From a virus: DNA of 32,776 bases. Location: the IMG/VR virus record IMGVR_UViG_3300000117_000106, positions 320-33,095 of that record; one strand, given 5' to 3'. The position numbers were made by a program, and so were the translations under genes. Of the stretch, positions 14,276 to 23,500 are shown piece by piece. How positions within the stretch are numbered: the first letter of the stretch is position 1; the number at the start of each line of letters is the position of its first letter. The notes beneath the pieces are model-generated. The model did no database searches, was not told the origin of the DNA, and saw only the letters and a list, made by a program, of their open reading frames with translations.

Positions 14276-15416
14276 CATAGTCTTTAGACATCTTGAACAA
14301 TCTAAAAAGAGAATTACGATTGAGCAAGGGGGAACTAGATCCGGGAAAACGTTTAACATTCTTTTATGGATCATATTCTCGTATTGCCTAAGAAACAAAA
14401 ACAAAACTATCTCAATTGCTAGAAAGACATTTCCTTCGCTAAGGACATCTGCAATGAGAGACTTCATAGAAATACTAAGACAAAGCGAATTATATGACGA
14501 CCTTCTTCATAACAAAAGTAGTGCTGAATATCGCCTTAACAACAATCTTATTGAATTCATTTCGTTAGACCAACCGGCAAAGGTGCGTGGTAAGAAAAGA
14601 GATTTGCTATTCATAAACGAGGCAAACGAATTGCATTGGGAAGATTGGCAACAATTAATATTCCGTACAAAAGAAAAGATCATTTTAGACTACAATCCGT
14701 CAGACGAGTTTCATTGGATCTACGACAAAGTAAAGACAAGAGAGGATGCGGATTTCTACATTACTACATATAGAAACAATCCATTCCTTGACAATTCTAT
14801 TAAGTCTGAGATAAAGCGTTTGAAGGACACAGATCCAAACTATTGGAAGATCTATGGACTAGGTGAGGTTGGAGCCGGCAAAAGCCTTATATTCAATTCT
14901 AGCTTAGCTGATAGCATTCCGGAAGAAGCGCAATTCTTATCATACGGTATGGACTTCGGATATACAAATGACCCGACGACACTAATTGGCGTTTGGAAGT
15001 ATGACACAAATTTGTATTTCAAAGAGTACATTTATCGCACCGGTATGACTAACCAAGATATTGCTAAGGAACTTGAAAGACTAGACATCGGAAGAAGGCA
15101 AGAGATCTTCGCAGATTCAGCAGAGCCAAAGAGCATAGATGAGATCTACAAATTCGGATGGAATATTAAACCGGCAACTAAGGGTAGAGACTCAATTAAT
15201 ATTGGGATAGATATGCTAAAGAGGTACAAGCTATTTGTAACTAAGGATAGCCAAAACACAATTAAGGAGTTTAGGAATTACAAGTGGAAGGAGGACAAAA
15301 ATGGTAACGTATTAAATCAACCTGTGGATATGTACAACCATAGTTTAGACGCTTGTCGTTATGCGACATATAACAAACTAGCAAGACCTAACTACGGCAA
15401 ATACGCAATCAGATAA
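14256..15416 (+). CDS. terL: Terminase large subunit
   Basis: This is the packaging motor and nuclease. In the 386-residue product the ATPase part shows Walker A GGTRSGKT (25-32), KTFPSLRTSAMRDF and Walker B LLFINEA (117-123). The RNase-H-like nuclease part shows GMDFGYTNDPTTL (231-243), FADSAEP (285-291) and a distal Asp in HSLDACRYA (362-370). The layout resembles PBSX-type terminases. Length is slightly short but all catalytic motifs are present. It docks on the portal (29905) during DNA filling. The upstream start 14256 lies inside terS and is the only one giving a full N-terminus. Confidence 0.93.
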   Translation: MKSYRTNIVFRHLEQSKKRITIEQGGTRSGKTFNILLWIIFSYCLRNKNKTISIARKTFPSLRTSAMRDFIEILRQSELYDDLLHNKSSAEYRLNNNLIEFISLDQPAKVRGKKRDLLFINEANELHWEDWQQLIFRTKEKIILDYNPSDEFHWIYDKVKTREDADFYITTYRNNPFLDNSIKSEIKRLKDTDPNYWKIYGLGEVGAGKSLIFNSSLADSIPEEAQFLSYGMDFGYTNDPTTLIGVWKYDTNLYFKEYIYRTGMTNQDIAKELERLDIGRRQEIFADSAEPKSIDEIYKFGWNIKPATKGRDSINIGIDMLKRYKLFVTKDSQNTIKEFRNYKWKEDKNGNVLNQPVDMYNHSLDACRYATYNKLARPNYGKYAIR

Positions 15417-15433
15417 AAATAGTTTATTAAAAA

Positions 15434-15492
15434 TTTGTTGATAACAAAAAAAAGTCGTATATTAGAGTATTGTTTAATTAAAACCTAATATT
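15434..15492 (+). promoter_or_regulatory. Bacteroidota-type promoter and leader (copy 2)
   Basis: TTTG (15434-15437), a 20-base spacer and TATATTAG (15458-15465) form the promoter. AGTATTGTTTAA (15466-15477) and TTAAAAC follow before ATG 15493. The upstream word TTTGTTGATAA and the 27-base distance from the leader word to the ATG are the same as at 7458-7515. Confidence 0.75.
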
Positions 15493-15681
15493 ATGAGTAG
15501 AATTATTAAATGCGAATTTTCCTCTAAGGAAATAAGTATTATTGAAAAAGCTTTGCGAGATGCTAAAACAAAAACTTATCGTGAAGGAAAAGTGGATCTT
15601 TCTCGCTCGATCCAAAATGTTAAATCTAAAATCCTTAAATTTGAGAGAGAAGGATTGGAAACTATAAATGTAACGATATGA
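15493..15681 (+). CDS. Hypothetical protein, first gene of accessory island (62 aa)
   Basis: A basic 62-residue helical protein (IIEKALRDAKTKTYREGKVD) without a recognised family. It follows the second copy of the conserved promoter/leader and overlaps the next gene by 4 bases (ATGA). Its location between terminase and tail genes, on its own transcription unit, suggests an early accessory function such as host takeover or anti-defence; there is no motif evidence for either. Confidence 0.6.
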   Translation: MSRIIKCEFSSKEISIIEKALRDAKTKTYREGKVDLSRSIQNVKSKILKFEREGLETINVTI

Positions 15682-15905
15682 TGAAAGTAGAAACTAAAAT
15701 TGAAAGAGCCGTTGACAAAGTTCGTGAAGAAGCTTTTGATAACCGTATGCGTGTCGCTAGAGAGATTGGAGGCGTGTTAGGAGAACTAGGTATTTTGAAA
15801 ATACAACTAGAGGTAAGAAATGAATCGGGTAGTAGTATTGATACTCTTGAAGTTATTGAAAGACTAGATGCGATTTATGAGAAACTAGATAAAATGAAAT
15901 TATAA
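15678..15905 (+). CDS. Hypothetical protein, second gene of accessory island (75 aa)
   Basis: A 75-residue charged helical protein. Amphipathic helices run at ~1-25 (KVETKIERAVDKVREEAFD) and ~55-75 (SIDTLEVIERLDAIYEKLDK), so it likely oligomerises. It overlaps the previous gene by ATGA and the next start by one base (TAATG). No family was recognised. Confidence 0.55.
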   Translation: MMKVETKIERAVDKVREEAFDNRMRVAREIGGVLGELGILKIQLEVRNESGSSIDTLEVIERLDAIYEKLDKMKL

Positions 15906-16207
15906 TGGATACTAGATTTGAACACTTAGGATACCACTTAGATTTGTATTGCCCTCGTACTAAAAAGTATGAGGGTAGCATTACTTTGTCCGACGACGTT
16001 GTAGAAACGTATGAAGGTCGTGAGATGGGTTACGTTGGACGTAAAGAAGAATTTATAATTGCCGAAGGCAGAAAGGGTATGAAAGAGAAGGTCTTTAGTG
16101 GCGATTATATTACCGAACTTGTACCGTTATGCGGTAGACTTGTCGGAGATAGGTTTAATACCTTGCGAGATGTACATCAAAGAACTATTGCTATGAGACG
16201 ACACTAA
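15905..16207 (+). CDS. Hypothetical protein, third gene of accessory island (100 aa)
   Basis: A 100-residue mixed alpha/beta protein beginning RFEHLGYHLDLYCPRTKKYE, with strands and a basic C-terminus (DVHQRTIAMRRH). No catalytic motif is evident. It is the last gene before a strong terminator at 16234, so the three-gene island is a closed transcription unit. Confidence 0.55.
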   Translation: MDTRFEHLGYHLDLYCPRTKKYEGSITLSDDVVETYEGREMGYVGRKEEFIIAEGRKGMKEKVFSGDYITELVPLCGRLVGDRFNTLRDVHQRTIAMRRH

Positions 16208-16233
16208 TTTGGTTTTAGTTAATTGGGAAAATT

Positions 16234-16262
16234 GGGTATCTTTACGGATGCCCTTTTTTTTT
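16234..16262 (+). terminator. Rho-independent terminator after the accessory island
   Basis: GGGTATC (16234-16240) pairs with GATGCCC (16247-16253) in a 7-bp stem with one G-T pair and a 6-base loop, followed by nine T (16254-16262). Confidence 0.85.
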
Positions 16263-16294
16263 GCTCAAATAATAAATAATGACGTTATATTAAT

Positions 16295-16963
16295 ATGGAA
16301 ATCAAAGTACAAATCCCGGACACATTAAATGAGATCACACTAGCGCAATACTCAAAGTATCTCGACATCGTAGATCAATACACAAGTATGCGTGAGGACA
16401 AAAGTTCAGATAGCTTTTATTTGCTAAAGACACTAGAGATATTTACAGGCATAAATTACGAAGATGGACTCAAGCTAAAATTAAGCGACGTAAGACGTAT
16501 TGTTTCCAAGCTTGAAGGTCTACTATCACAAAAGCCTGAACTAGTAAGAGAGTTTACGCTAGGCGATACATCGTTTGGATTTATACCCAAGCTAGACGAT
16601 ATGACGTTTGGAGAGTACATAGACCTAGATACCAACTTGTCGGATTGGTCAGAAATGTATAAGGCTATGGCGGTTTTATACAGACCGATACAAAAGAAGT
16701 ATGACGGTCTTTATACAATAGAACCATACAAAGGAGATGTATACTACGAAGCAATGAAGCTTATGCCTTTAGATGCGGTCTTTAGTAGCCTGCTTTTTTT
16801 TTATCATTTAGGGATGGAATTGTCGATAGGTATGACGAAATTTTTGGAAACGGAGAGCAAGGAATTAACCTTGACTCAACAACAAACTTTACAAGAAAAT
16901 GGGGTTGGTATCAGTCGATCTATACACTTGCTCAAGGAGATGTTACAAGATATAAAATTATAG
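16295..16963 (+). CDS. Tail assembly chaperone, zero-frame product (G-like)
   Basis: The 222-residue protein has an N-terminal part (~1-100) read as a small folded domain: LNEITLAQYSKYLDIVDQY, TFGEYIDLDTNLSDW. A helical C-terminus follows (FFYHLGMELSIGM, LTLTQQQTLQENGVGI, LLKEMLQD). Similar proteins with the QENGxGI...LKEML ending occur before tail genes of Bacteroidota phages. At residues ~167-169 the message holds nine T, where a -1 shift gives a longer form (see 16801-17061). By analogy with lambda G/GT the short form would coat the tape measure during tail assembly. It follows the terminator and opens the tail cluster. Confidence 0.7.
   Translation: MEIKVQIPDTLNEITLAQYSKYLDIVDQYTSMREDKSSDSFYLLKTLEIFTGINYEDGLKLKLSDVRRIVSKLEGLLSQKPELVREFTLGDTSFGFIPKLDDMTFGEYIDLDTNLSDWSEMYKAMAVLYRPIQKKYDGLYTIEPYKGDVYYEAMKLMPLDAVFSSLLFFYHLGMELSIGMTKFLETESKELTLTQQQTLQENGVGISRSIHLLKEMLQDIKL
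16794..16802 (+). promoter_or_regulatory. Nine-T slippery site for -1 frameshift
   Basis: Zero-frame codons are CTT (16793) TTT TTT TAT. A T-TTT-TTT heptamer permits a -1 slip into TTA (16801). The -1 frame has a TAG at 16783-16785 just upstream, so it can be entered only near this run. Nine T could also cause RNA polymerase slippage. Confidence 0.75.
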
Positions 16964-17061
16964 AGGAGATGAATTTAAACACTTGCTTATTGGCGTTGTG
17001 TTTCGAAAAAGAGAAGAGTGATCTAGAAGCCAAACAAATTAAAAACAGTTTTAAAAAATGA
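16801..17061 (+). CDS. Tail assembly chaperone, -1 frame extension (T-like)
   Basis: In the -1 frame after the T run, 86 codons stay open and end in TGA at 17059-17061, making an ATGA overlap with the next gene. The sequence reads like a real domain: RDGIVDRYDEIFGNGEQG, FTRKWGWYQSIYTLAQGDVT, then YKIIEEMNLNTCLLALCFEK and KEKSDLEA. The KWGWYxSIYxLAxGDxT...LxFEKEK pattern is one I know from the shifted part of phage tail chaperones. The first in-frame ATG is near the end, so it is not an independent gene. Fused to residues 1-169 of the gene at 16295 it gives about 255 aa. This form would recruit the tail tube protein. Confidence 0.8.
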   Translation, partial: LSFRDGIVDRYDEIFGNGEQGINLDSTTNFTRKWGWYQSIYTLAQGDVTRYKIIEEMNLNTCLLALCFEKEKSDLEAKQIKNSFKK

Positions 17062-17525
17062 GCGTAGGCGCACAAGGATTTTATTTATTGACCGACAAAA
17101 TTAAGGATGAGTTGCTAAGCAACGATCATATTAATACTGTTACGTTTGGAGATATTACAGAGATAGATCTAAGTAAGCAAACTATATTTCCACTAGGACA
17201 CATAATGATAAACAACGTTACTCAACAAGAGAGGGTGTTATCTTTTAGCATAACCGTAATGACTATGGACGTTGTAGACACATCTAAAGAGGCAACCGTA
17301 GATTTGTTTGCCGGAAACGATAACGAACAAGATGTCCTTAATACACAACTTGCCGTATCAAATAAGCTTGTAGAAAAGCTAAGATCCGGAACGCTATACA
17401 CTAGCAAATACCAACTAGATGGTAATCCGGTATGCGAACCATTTGTAGATAGGTTTGAAAATAAGATTGCCGGATGGGCAACCACAATAACTGTGCTTAT
17501 ACAAAACGATATTTACATATGCTAA
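17058..17525 (+). CDS. Tail terminator-like / tail completion protein
   Basis: A 155-residue alpha/beta protein. An N-terminal helix (LLTDKIKDELLSNDHINTVT) is followed by strands (HIMINNVTQQERVLSFSITV, GWATTITVLIQNDIYIC) separated by a helix with NTQLAVSNKLVEKLRSG. The pattern fits tail-terminator folds of siphophages, and its position between chaperone and HK97-gp10-like gene agrees. The call rests on fold appearance and synteny. It starts by an ATGA overlap with the shifted chaperone frame. Confidence 0.5.
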   Translation: MSVGAQGFYLLTDKIKDELLSNDHINTVTFGDITEIDLSKQTIFPLGHIMINNVTQQERVLSFSITVMTMDVVDTSKEATVDLFAGNDNEQDVLNTQLAVSNKLVEKLRSGTLYTSKYQLDGNPVCEPFVDRFENKIAGWATTITVLIQNDIYIC

Positions 17526-18043
17526 AGTTTGAGAATTTACAAAAGGCATTAACGAAGTACAGAGACATTGTAATAGATGAAGCTAAGAGCAACCTTTTAA
17601 GAGATGGAAAAGTAGCAAGTGGTAACCTATATAACTCCATAAAGGGATCGCCTGTTAAAACGTCTAAAAATAGCCTACAATTTAATATTGAGATGCCTTA
17701 CTACGCTACGTTTGTAGATAAAGGTGTAAGTGGTACAGAAAAAAAGTACAATACTCCATACGCATATACCGGATCTAAGAAGATGATACCACCTAGCAAA
17801 CTAGACAAATGGATAGTCAAAAGAGGTATCGCACCTAGAGATAAAGATGGCAAATTTATAACTAGAAAAAGTTTGCAATATGCTATTGCTACTAACATAT
17901 ATAAAAGAGGTATCAAACCTAGTTTGTTTTTTACTAAGCCATTCGAAAAGTATTTTGTAAACCTACCGGCAGAAATTGTTGAGTCTTTTGCATTAGACGT
18001 ACAAGAGTTTATGTCTTTAATAATCAAACAAAACCAAAGATAA
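17519..18043 (+). CDS. HK97 gp10-like tail/neck completion protein
   Basis: The 174-residue product starts at ATG 17519, 7 bases inside the previous gene; a longer start at 17474 would add 15 residues and a large overlap. It has a helical start (LQKALTKYRDIVIDEAKSNL), GNLYNSIKGS (~38-47), MPYYATFVDKGVSGT (~59-73) and the C-terminal FFTKPFEKYF. The GxLYxSI...YYxxxVExG pattern is the signature of the HK97-gp10 family that joins head and tail. Confidence is good on pattern, moderate on exact role. Confidence 0.65.
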   Translation: MLKFENLQKALTKYRDIVIDEAKSNLLRDGKVASGNLYNSIKGSPVKTSKNSLQFNIEMPYYATFVDKGVSGTEKKYNTPYAYTGSKKMIPPSKLDKWIVKRGIAPRDKDGKFITRKSLQYAIATNIYKRGIKPSLFFTKPFEKYFVNLPAEIVESFALDVQEFMSLIIKQNQR

Positions 18044-18044
18044 T

Positions 18045-19526
18045 ATGAGCAAGATTAATGCAAGGAGTCCATTCTACGTTTCATTTAGCACACCTACTCC
18101 ACCTACTCCGGAGTTTACTTGTGCGATAGCTAATGCTAGTGGATTTAGCATAGATCAAGAGGGAGTAATTACAGAGCCACAATTCGAGTTTGGAACACTA
18201 GATTCTTTTACAAGTAGCGATGCCGGATTTAGTAATGGCAAATATGCGGTTGTAACTAGCGACACAAATAGGACAGTAGTTTTTAGAATAGCAATACCAA
18301 GTGGCTTTAGTAATTCGGCTGATGGGTTTTTAAATTGTTCTTTAACATTCACACAACCTAAAAAGGTTACAAGTGGTGCAACGCCAAGTTGTTCGGGTGG
18401 TCCAACTGTAAACGGTAGTGTACCGGCTCAAACTTTAAATAGTGGAGGCAATACTGTTACAGTTAATCTAGCATCATATTTTACTCAAGGAACTTCTGCA
18501 ATAGCCGGATACACAATTAGTAATTATCACACCGGGTTTATGCAAGCGTCTGTATCGGGATCTACTCTTACAATTACAAGCGCTAATGTAGGTGGCACTA
18601 AAACGTTATACGTCGCAGCTTTTGACAACGACACAAATACTTGTACTGCCGTACAATCTGTTTCGGTTACTATAAATGTATCAACTGCATTTAGTTGTAC
18701 TACTGCAGGTTTAGTTGGAGGAAGTATTGCACAAAACGGAACAATTACAGACCCGGTTACAACGGGAACAATTACTGCTAGAAAACTAACATCGGGAGGT
18801 TCAACTATAACAAATGCGGGTGCAAATAACACAAGTAGTGCAGTTTCAAAAGATTTGTTTTTTGATATAACAGTTCCTTCAGGATATTCTAATACAGGCG
18901 CAACAATAGAGTGTTCTAAAACTTATTCTCAACCCGGAACAGGATTGGTAGCATTTACTTGTAGCGATCTTGTATTAACAAACCAAGGGATTTATACAGA
19001 TGGATCGATTAGGTTTGGAGAAACTAATGCAGGTACTTTAATTGATTTTAGTCCTAAAAGCTTTCCGGTTGTAGATACAGACACAAATAGAACTTTGACT
19101 TTAACAATAACCGCACCTAGCGGATACTCAAACTCCGGGTCAAATATAGATTGTACAAAAGTAGTAACGCAACCTGCAAATATTCCAATTTGTGGAACTG
19201 TATCTTATTACATAGCTTTAGATTTTGTAGCTACAGTAGAGAGTGACTTTTGTCAATCCGGTTATAGTTTAAGAGCAAACACACAAATACTTAGTACGGC
19301 AACCGATATTACAGACGCATACGGACATACGGTTTGTACGGCAGCCGGAACGCCATTTGCAGGAAGGTCTGATTATTATAGAGTAGATACTTATCTAAAC
19401 CCTGCACCTGTAAGTGCATCGTCTGGCGATTTTTTTATATGGCAAATAGATAATGCCGGAGTAATTGTAGACGTATGGAGATGGAATTGTGAAAGTGGAG
19501 GAGACGGTCAAGGATTTCAAACTTAA
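18045..19526 (+). CDS. Repetitive Ig-like structural protein (tail or decoration)
   Basis: In this 493-residue protein one module occurs three times, at ~24-105, ~216-297 and ~303-377. Each begins [EA]F[TS]C, has an internal G-x-[IL]-x-x-x-G-x-[IV] and ends I/APSG[FY]SN...[NE/D]C[ST]K...[TS]QP. Between copies 1 and 2 (~115-212) lies a cadherin/Ig-like domain (PAQTLNSGGNTVTVNLASYF). A distinct Cys-containing C-terminal domain (~383-493) follows. Paired cysteines at fixed positions may form disulphides outside the cell. It lies between tail completion and baseplate genes, so a tail-surface protein is likely. Confidence 0.55.
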   Translation: MSKINARSPFYVSFSTPTPPTPEFTCAIANASGFSIDQEGVITEPQFEFGTLDSFTSSDAGFSNGKYAVVTSDTNRTVVFRIAIPSGFSNSADGFLNCSLTFTQPKKVTSGATPSCSGGPTVNGSVPAQTLNSGGNTVTVNLASYFTQGTSAIAGYTISNYHTGFMQASVSGSTLTITSANVGGTKTLYVAAFDNDTNTCTAVQSVSVTINVSTAFSCTTAGLVGGSIAQNGTITDPVTTGTITARKLTSGGSTITNAGANNTSSAVSKDLFFDITVPSGYSNTGATIECSKTYSQPGTGLVAFTCSDLVLTNQGIYTDGSIRFGETNAGTLIDFSPKSFPVVDTDTNRTLTLTITAPSGYSNSGSNIDCTKVVTQPANIPICGTVSYYIALDFVATVESDFCQSGYSLRANTQILSTATDITDAYGHTVCTAAGTPFAGRSDYYRVDTYLNPAPVSASSGDFFIWQIDNAGVIVDVWRWNCESGGDGQGFQT

Positions 19527-19532
19527 AAAAAT

Positions 19533-20522
19533 ATGGCAACATTAAAAACCGCAACTTTAGAAGTGTATATTTATAGTGGTACGTCAGGTAGTTATAGTGC
19601 GTCTGATTTAAAATACACTCTACAAAAAGAAATAATAACAGGCGAAACTAAGATTGTCTTTGAAATTGCCGAACTAGTAAGGGACTATCTTGCTATGACT
19701 TTTAACAATGATTATACGTCAATCACTACGTGGGTCACAACCGTAACTACTTTGATAGACGATACAGGTGTAACGTTTACATATGGAAGTCCTGTAACTA
19801 GCACATATCTAGCTATGGACGGTTATGGGTATTATGAGGAAGCAATAAATCCGCAAACGTCTACGAGCGCATTAATAACGGCAAATACAATTTACCTTCC
19901 GGAAGGCGTAGCCGGAAAGCTACCATTATACGCACCGGGAGTGGGAAAAATAATAATTGATAGTACCACTACACAAATTACCGATTCGGGTAACTCCAAT
20001 CAAAAAATACAATATGCAACAATACCGGCTGATAGTTCAGAAGTTAAAGTTTATGATACAGATGATACTACCTTACTCAGAACTATTACAATTATTAATC
20101 AATGCGAACCCAAGTTTACAAATTACAAAGTTACGTTTGTCAATAAGAATGGTGCATTCCAAGATATGTACTTTTTCAAAAAAACGACGGAGAGTCTAAG
20201 TGTGACGGATGAGAACTTTCAAAGTAATATTATAGACAACTCTAGTGTTACTTATAACACATATAGGTCGCAACAAACTAGATACAACGTAAACGCCAAA
20301 ACTAAGTTACAATTAAACACAGGGTTTATAAACGAGGATAGCAATAGTGCAATAGAGGAGTTGTTCCTTTCTAAGAACGTTTGGATTAGATATGAGAGCA
20401 AAACCTTACCGGTTGTACCTACGTCAAAAGATCTAACGTTTAAAACGTCTCTAAATGACAAATTGATAAACTATACAATAGACTTTGAATTTGCATTTAA
20501 TAAAATAAACAATGTCAGATGA
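19533..20522 (+). CDS. Tail/baseplate structural protein, unknown family
   Basis: The 329-residue, beta-rich protein has LVRDYLAMTFNNDYTSITTW (~48-67), YLAMDGYGYYEEAINPQ (~91-107) and VTFVNKNGAFQDMYFFKKTT (~200-219). I have seen the DGYGYxEEGxNP and NKxGAxQDxxFFKK elements in structural proteins of Bacteroidota phages without assigned function. It overlaps the next, very large tail gene by ATGA, so the two are probably partners in the distal tail. Confidence 0.55.
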   Translation: MATLKTATLEVYIYSGTSGSYSASDLKYTLQKEIITGETKIVFEIAELVRDYLAMTFNNDYTSITTWVTTVTTLIDDTGVTFTYGSPVTSTYLAMDGYGYYEEAINPQTSTSALITANTIYLPEGVAGKLPLYAPGVGKIIIDSTTTQITDSGNSNQKIQYATIPADSSEVKVYDTDDTTLLRTITIINQCEPKFTNYKVTFVNKNGAFQDMYFFKKTTESLSVTDENFQSNIIDNSSVTYNTYRSQQTRYNVNAKTKLQLNTGFINEDSNSAIEELFLSKNVWIRYESKTLPVVPTSKDLTFKTSLNDKLINYTIDFEFAFNKINNVR

Positions 20523-23500
20523 TCGGACTACAACTTTATGTGGAAAACCAATTGGTAGAATTGTTTGATGATGAAAGCGTTACTCTTACACAAGCGATTC
20601 AAGATGTAAGAAACATAGACAAAATATTTAGTGATTTTAGCAAAACCTTTTCCGTACCGGCAAGCGAAACAAACAATAAAATATTTAAGCATTTCTACAA
20701 CTACGAAATTAACAATGGGTTTGATGCGAGAAAAAAAGTAGACGCTGAACTATATTTGAACTACAAGCTTTTTAAAAAAGGCAAAGTAAAGCTAGAAGGT
20801 ACAACGCTAAAAATAAACAAAGCGCACACTTACAAACTAACCTTCTTTGGCAATACTGTAAATCTAAAAGACAAAATAGGAGAGGCTACATTAAGCGATT
20901 TGCCAAACCTTACAGAGTTAGAGTTTGAATATAGCGACGCAAATATAAAATCATTATTAAATACTGCTACATCTAAAACGATGAACGGTGTTGTATTTCC
21001 AGACGTTTTGTTAGTGCCGTTAATAACACACACTAAGAGGCTCATATATAACTCCGGCAGTTCGGCAGCTAATACGGATACTTTAGCAAATGTATCATAT
21101 ACTGCGGGACAAAATAAAGGAGTTGAGTTTGACCAATTAAAACCTGCAATTAGAGTTCACGCTATTATAAAAGCAATAGAAAGAAAGTTTTTCTCAGAGG
21201 ATGGATTTACTTTTTCTAAAGACTTTTTCTCATCTAGCAACCCTAGTTATTACAGTTTGTTTTTATGGCTTCATAACAAAGTTGGATCTATGTTTAGCGA
21301 TCAACCGGAACAAGTTAAGTTTACAAATTTTATACTTGTAAGCAAAAGCGGATCTAAAAAAAATTCTGTAATTGATTTCTACAAAAATTACTTTGTAAAT
21401 AAAAGCAAACTATCTTCGGGCATACACAACGATAGAACTAGGCAACTAAGGTTTAGTGTAGCGACAACTAATCAATCTGCAAAATACACAATCTATTTGT
21501 ATAGAGATGGCGAGTTGCTAAAAGAATACAAAGACTTACAAGGCGACAAATTTCCGCAAGATTACTTTTTTATACTTGACGGAACTTACACTTTTGCAAT
21601 TACGTCTGACACAGTTGCTACTTTTACAATTAGTCCTAGAATAAAAACCACTTTAGGTAGCATAGGCATTAAAGGTACTGCGGTAACGATAACTAATAAA
21701 AAAGTACAAATTACTGAGCAGTTACCTAAAATTAAGGTGATAGATTTTCTTACAGGAATTTTTAAGATGTTTAACCTTACGGCTTTTATACAAGATGATA
21801 AGAAGATTAAAATACAAACGCTAGATAATTTTTATGCTAACAATACAACCTTTCGAGACATAACTGAGTTTGTAGACAAAGAGTCCTCTATTGTAGATAG
21901 CGTATTGCCATACAAACAAATCAACTTTAATTACAAAGGGGATAAGAGTTTTATGGCGTCAAACTTTGAGCAAATATTTAATCGAAAGTGGGGAACGCTA
22001 AATTATAATGCTAGCCAAAAATTTGACGGACAAGTTTACGAAGTGCAATTGCCTTTTGATCATTTTATGTTTGAAAGACTAAACAACGTTACAGGTGGCG
22101 CACAAACAAATATACAATGGGGTTGGAGTGCTGACGAAAAGCAACAAGCATATTTAGGTGATCCACTTTTGTTTTATCCTGTTCTTAATTCGGGAACAAG
22201 TATTGGTGTATTAGACTCTGGCGGAACTGTGTCAGAAGTTACGTCTTATTTTGTGCCGTCTAACTCTTTGCATTTAAGCAATTCTTTAAGTGATGACTCT
22301 AGCGACAACATAAATTTTAATGCAGAGACAAACGAGTATCAAGGCACTCCGTTTAATAAATCTTTATTTGAGAAGTATTATAAAAGCTACATAGAAGATG
22401 TCTTTGACATTAAAAGAAGATTGACAAAAGTAAAAGCATATTTACCTGTATCTATTTTACAAAATCTAACGCTATCAGATAAGCTAGTAATATTTAACAA
22501 GGTTTATAAGATCAATAAAATTGTAACAAACTTTGAAACATTATTAAGCAACCTAGAGTTAATAAATACTACAACCGAGCAAATACCAATTATACCTAGC
22601 AAATTTTTGCCTGTCTCGACAGATACAAATCTATCAGCAGATTCAAATGAATTTACGGTTGATAACGGTATTATAACTGTAGATAAGTATAACAACACAG
22701 AAGGCTTACAAGTAATTAGTACAGACGAAGTAGTGCCGGAAGATACAAGCGTTTCTAACATTCCAGAAGTAATTGTTAGTGGACAAGCGCTTATTGTTAC
22801 TCCTCCTAATTTGACCTACCTTAAAACTGCTGAAACTAGTTCAACGGTAAGTCCATCTTTTACTGTAACAAACTTAGGAAAAGTAGGTACGACACCGCAA
22901 ATAGATGAGTATGGATTCTTTTATTCTACAACTAGATCACATTTAAATTCAACCGACATAGATACTTTAAAGTCAGGATCTGCGACTAATATAAAATACA
23001 CCACTAGACCAACAAATAAAAACACATTATCCGGAAATATAATTTATCAAATTACAGGACTATCTGCCGGAGATGTCGTCTATTATAGATTTTATGGTAT
23101 GACTACAACCGACGAATCATTTGACATTTCTAGTGGCGAGATGCTTAGTCCGGTTTTATCTGAAAGAGCAACGCCAAGTATAAGCTACACTACTACAACT
23201 AGCACATATCTATACAACGTAATGAACTCAAGCGGCAGCGCTAGAGGAGATGGTAATACTACCTTTAGGATTAAAAACGGAGATGGAACATTCTTTGATG
23301 TCAAAGGTTTTTCAGGACCAAGTTTGTTTAGTCTAATAGTGCCGGTTGTAATTGAAGGAGATGCGGTAACATATCAATCGCAATTTTATGGAGGTAGCTT
23401 TACCGGAATATCAACACACAACACAAGTAGACAAGCTGTAGGAAATGATATTTTTGATAGAGAATTAGAGTCTTGTGGATTTCACACAACTAGCAGATTT

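Noticed and set aside
16237-16245. TATCTTTAC as a -7 box
   Set aside because: It is part of the terminator stem and loop, and no TTTG lies at a suitable distance.
16286-16293. TATATTAA as a promoter box for the tail chaperone gene
   Set aside because: It lies one base before ATG 16295, so a transcript would start inside the coding region; spacing to the nearest TTTG is also 22 bases.
16794-16802. Simple homopolymer sequencing error breaking one gene
   Set aside because: Both the zero-frame tail and the -1 frame look like conserved chaperone sequence, so dual use is more likely; reads should still be checked.
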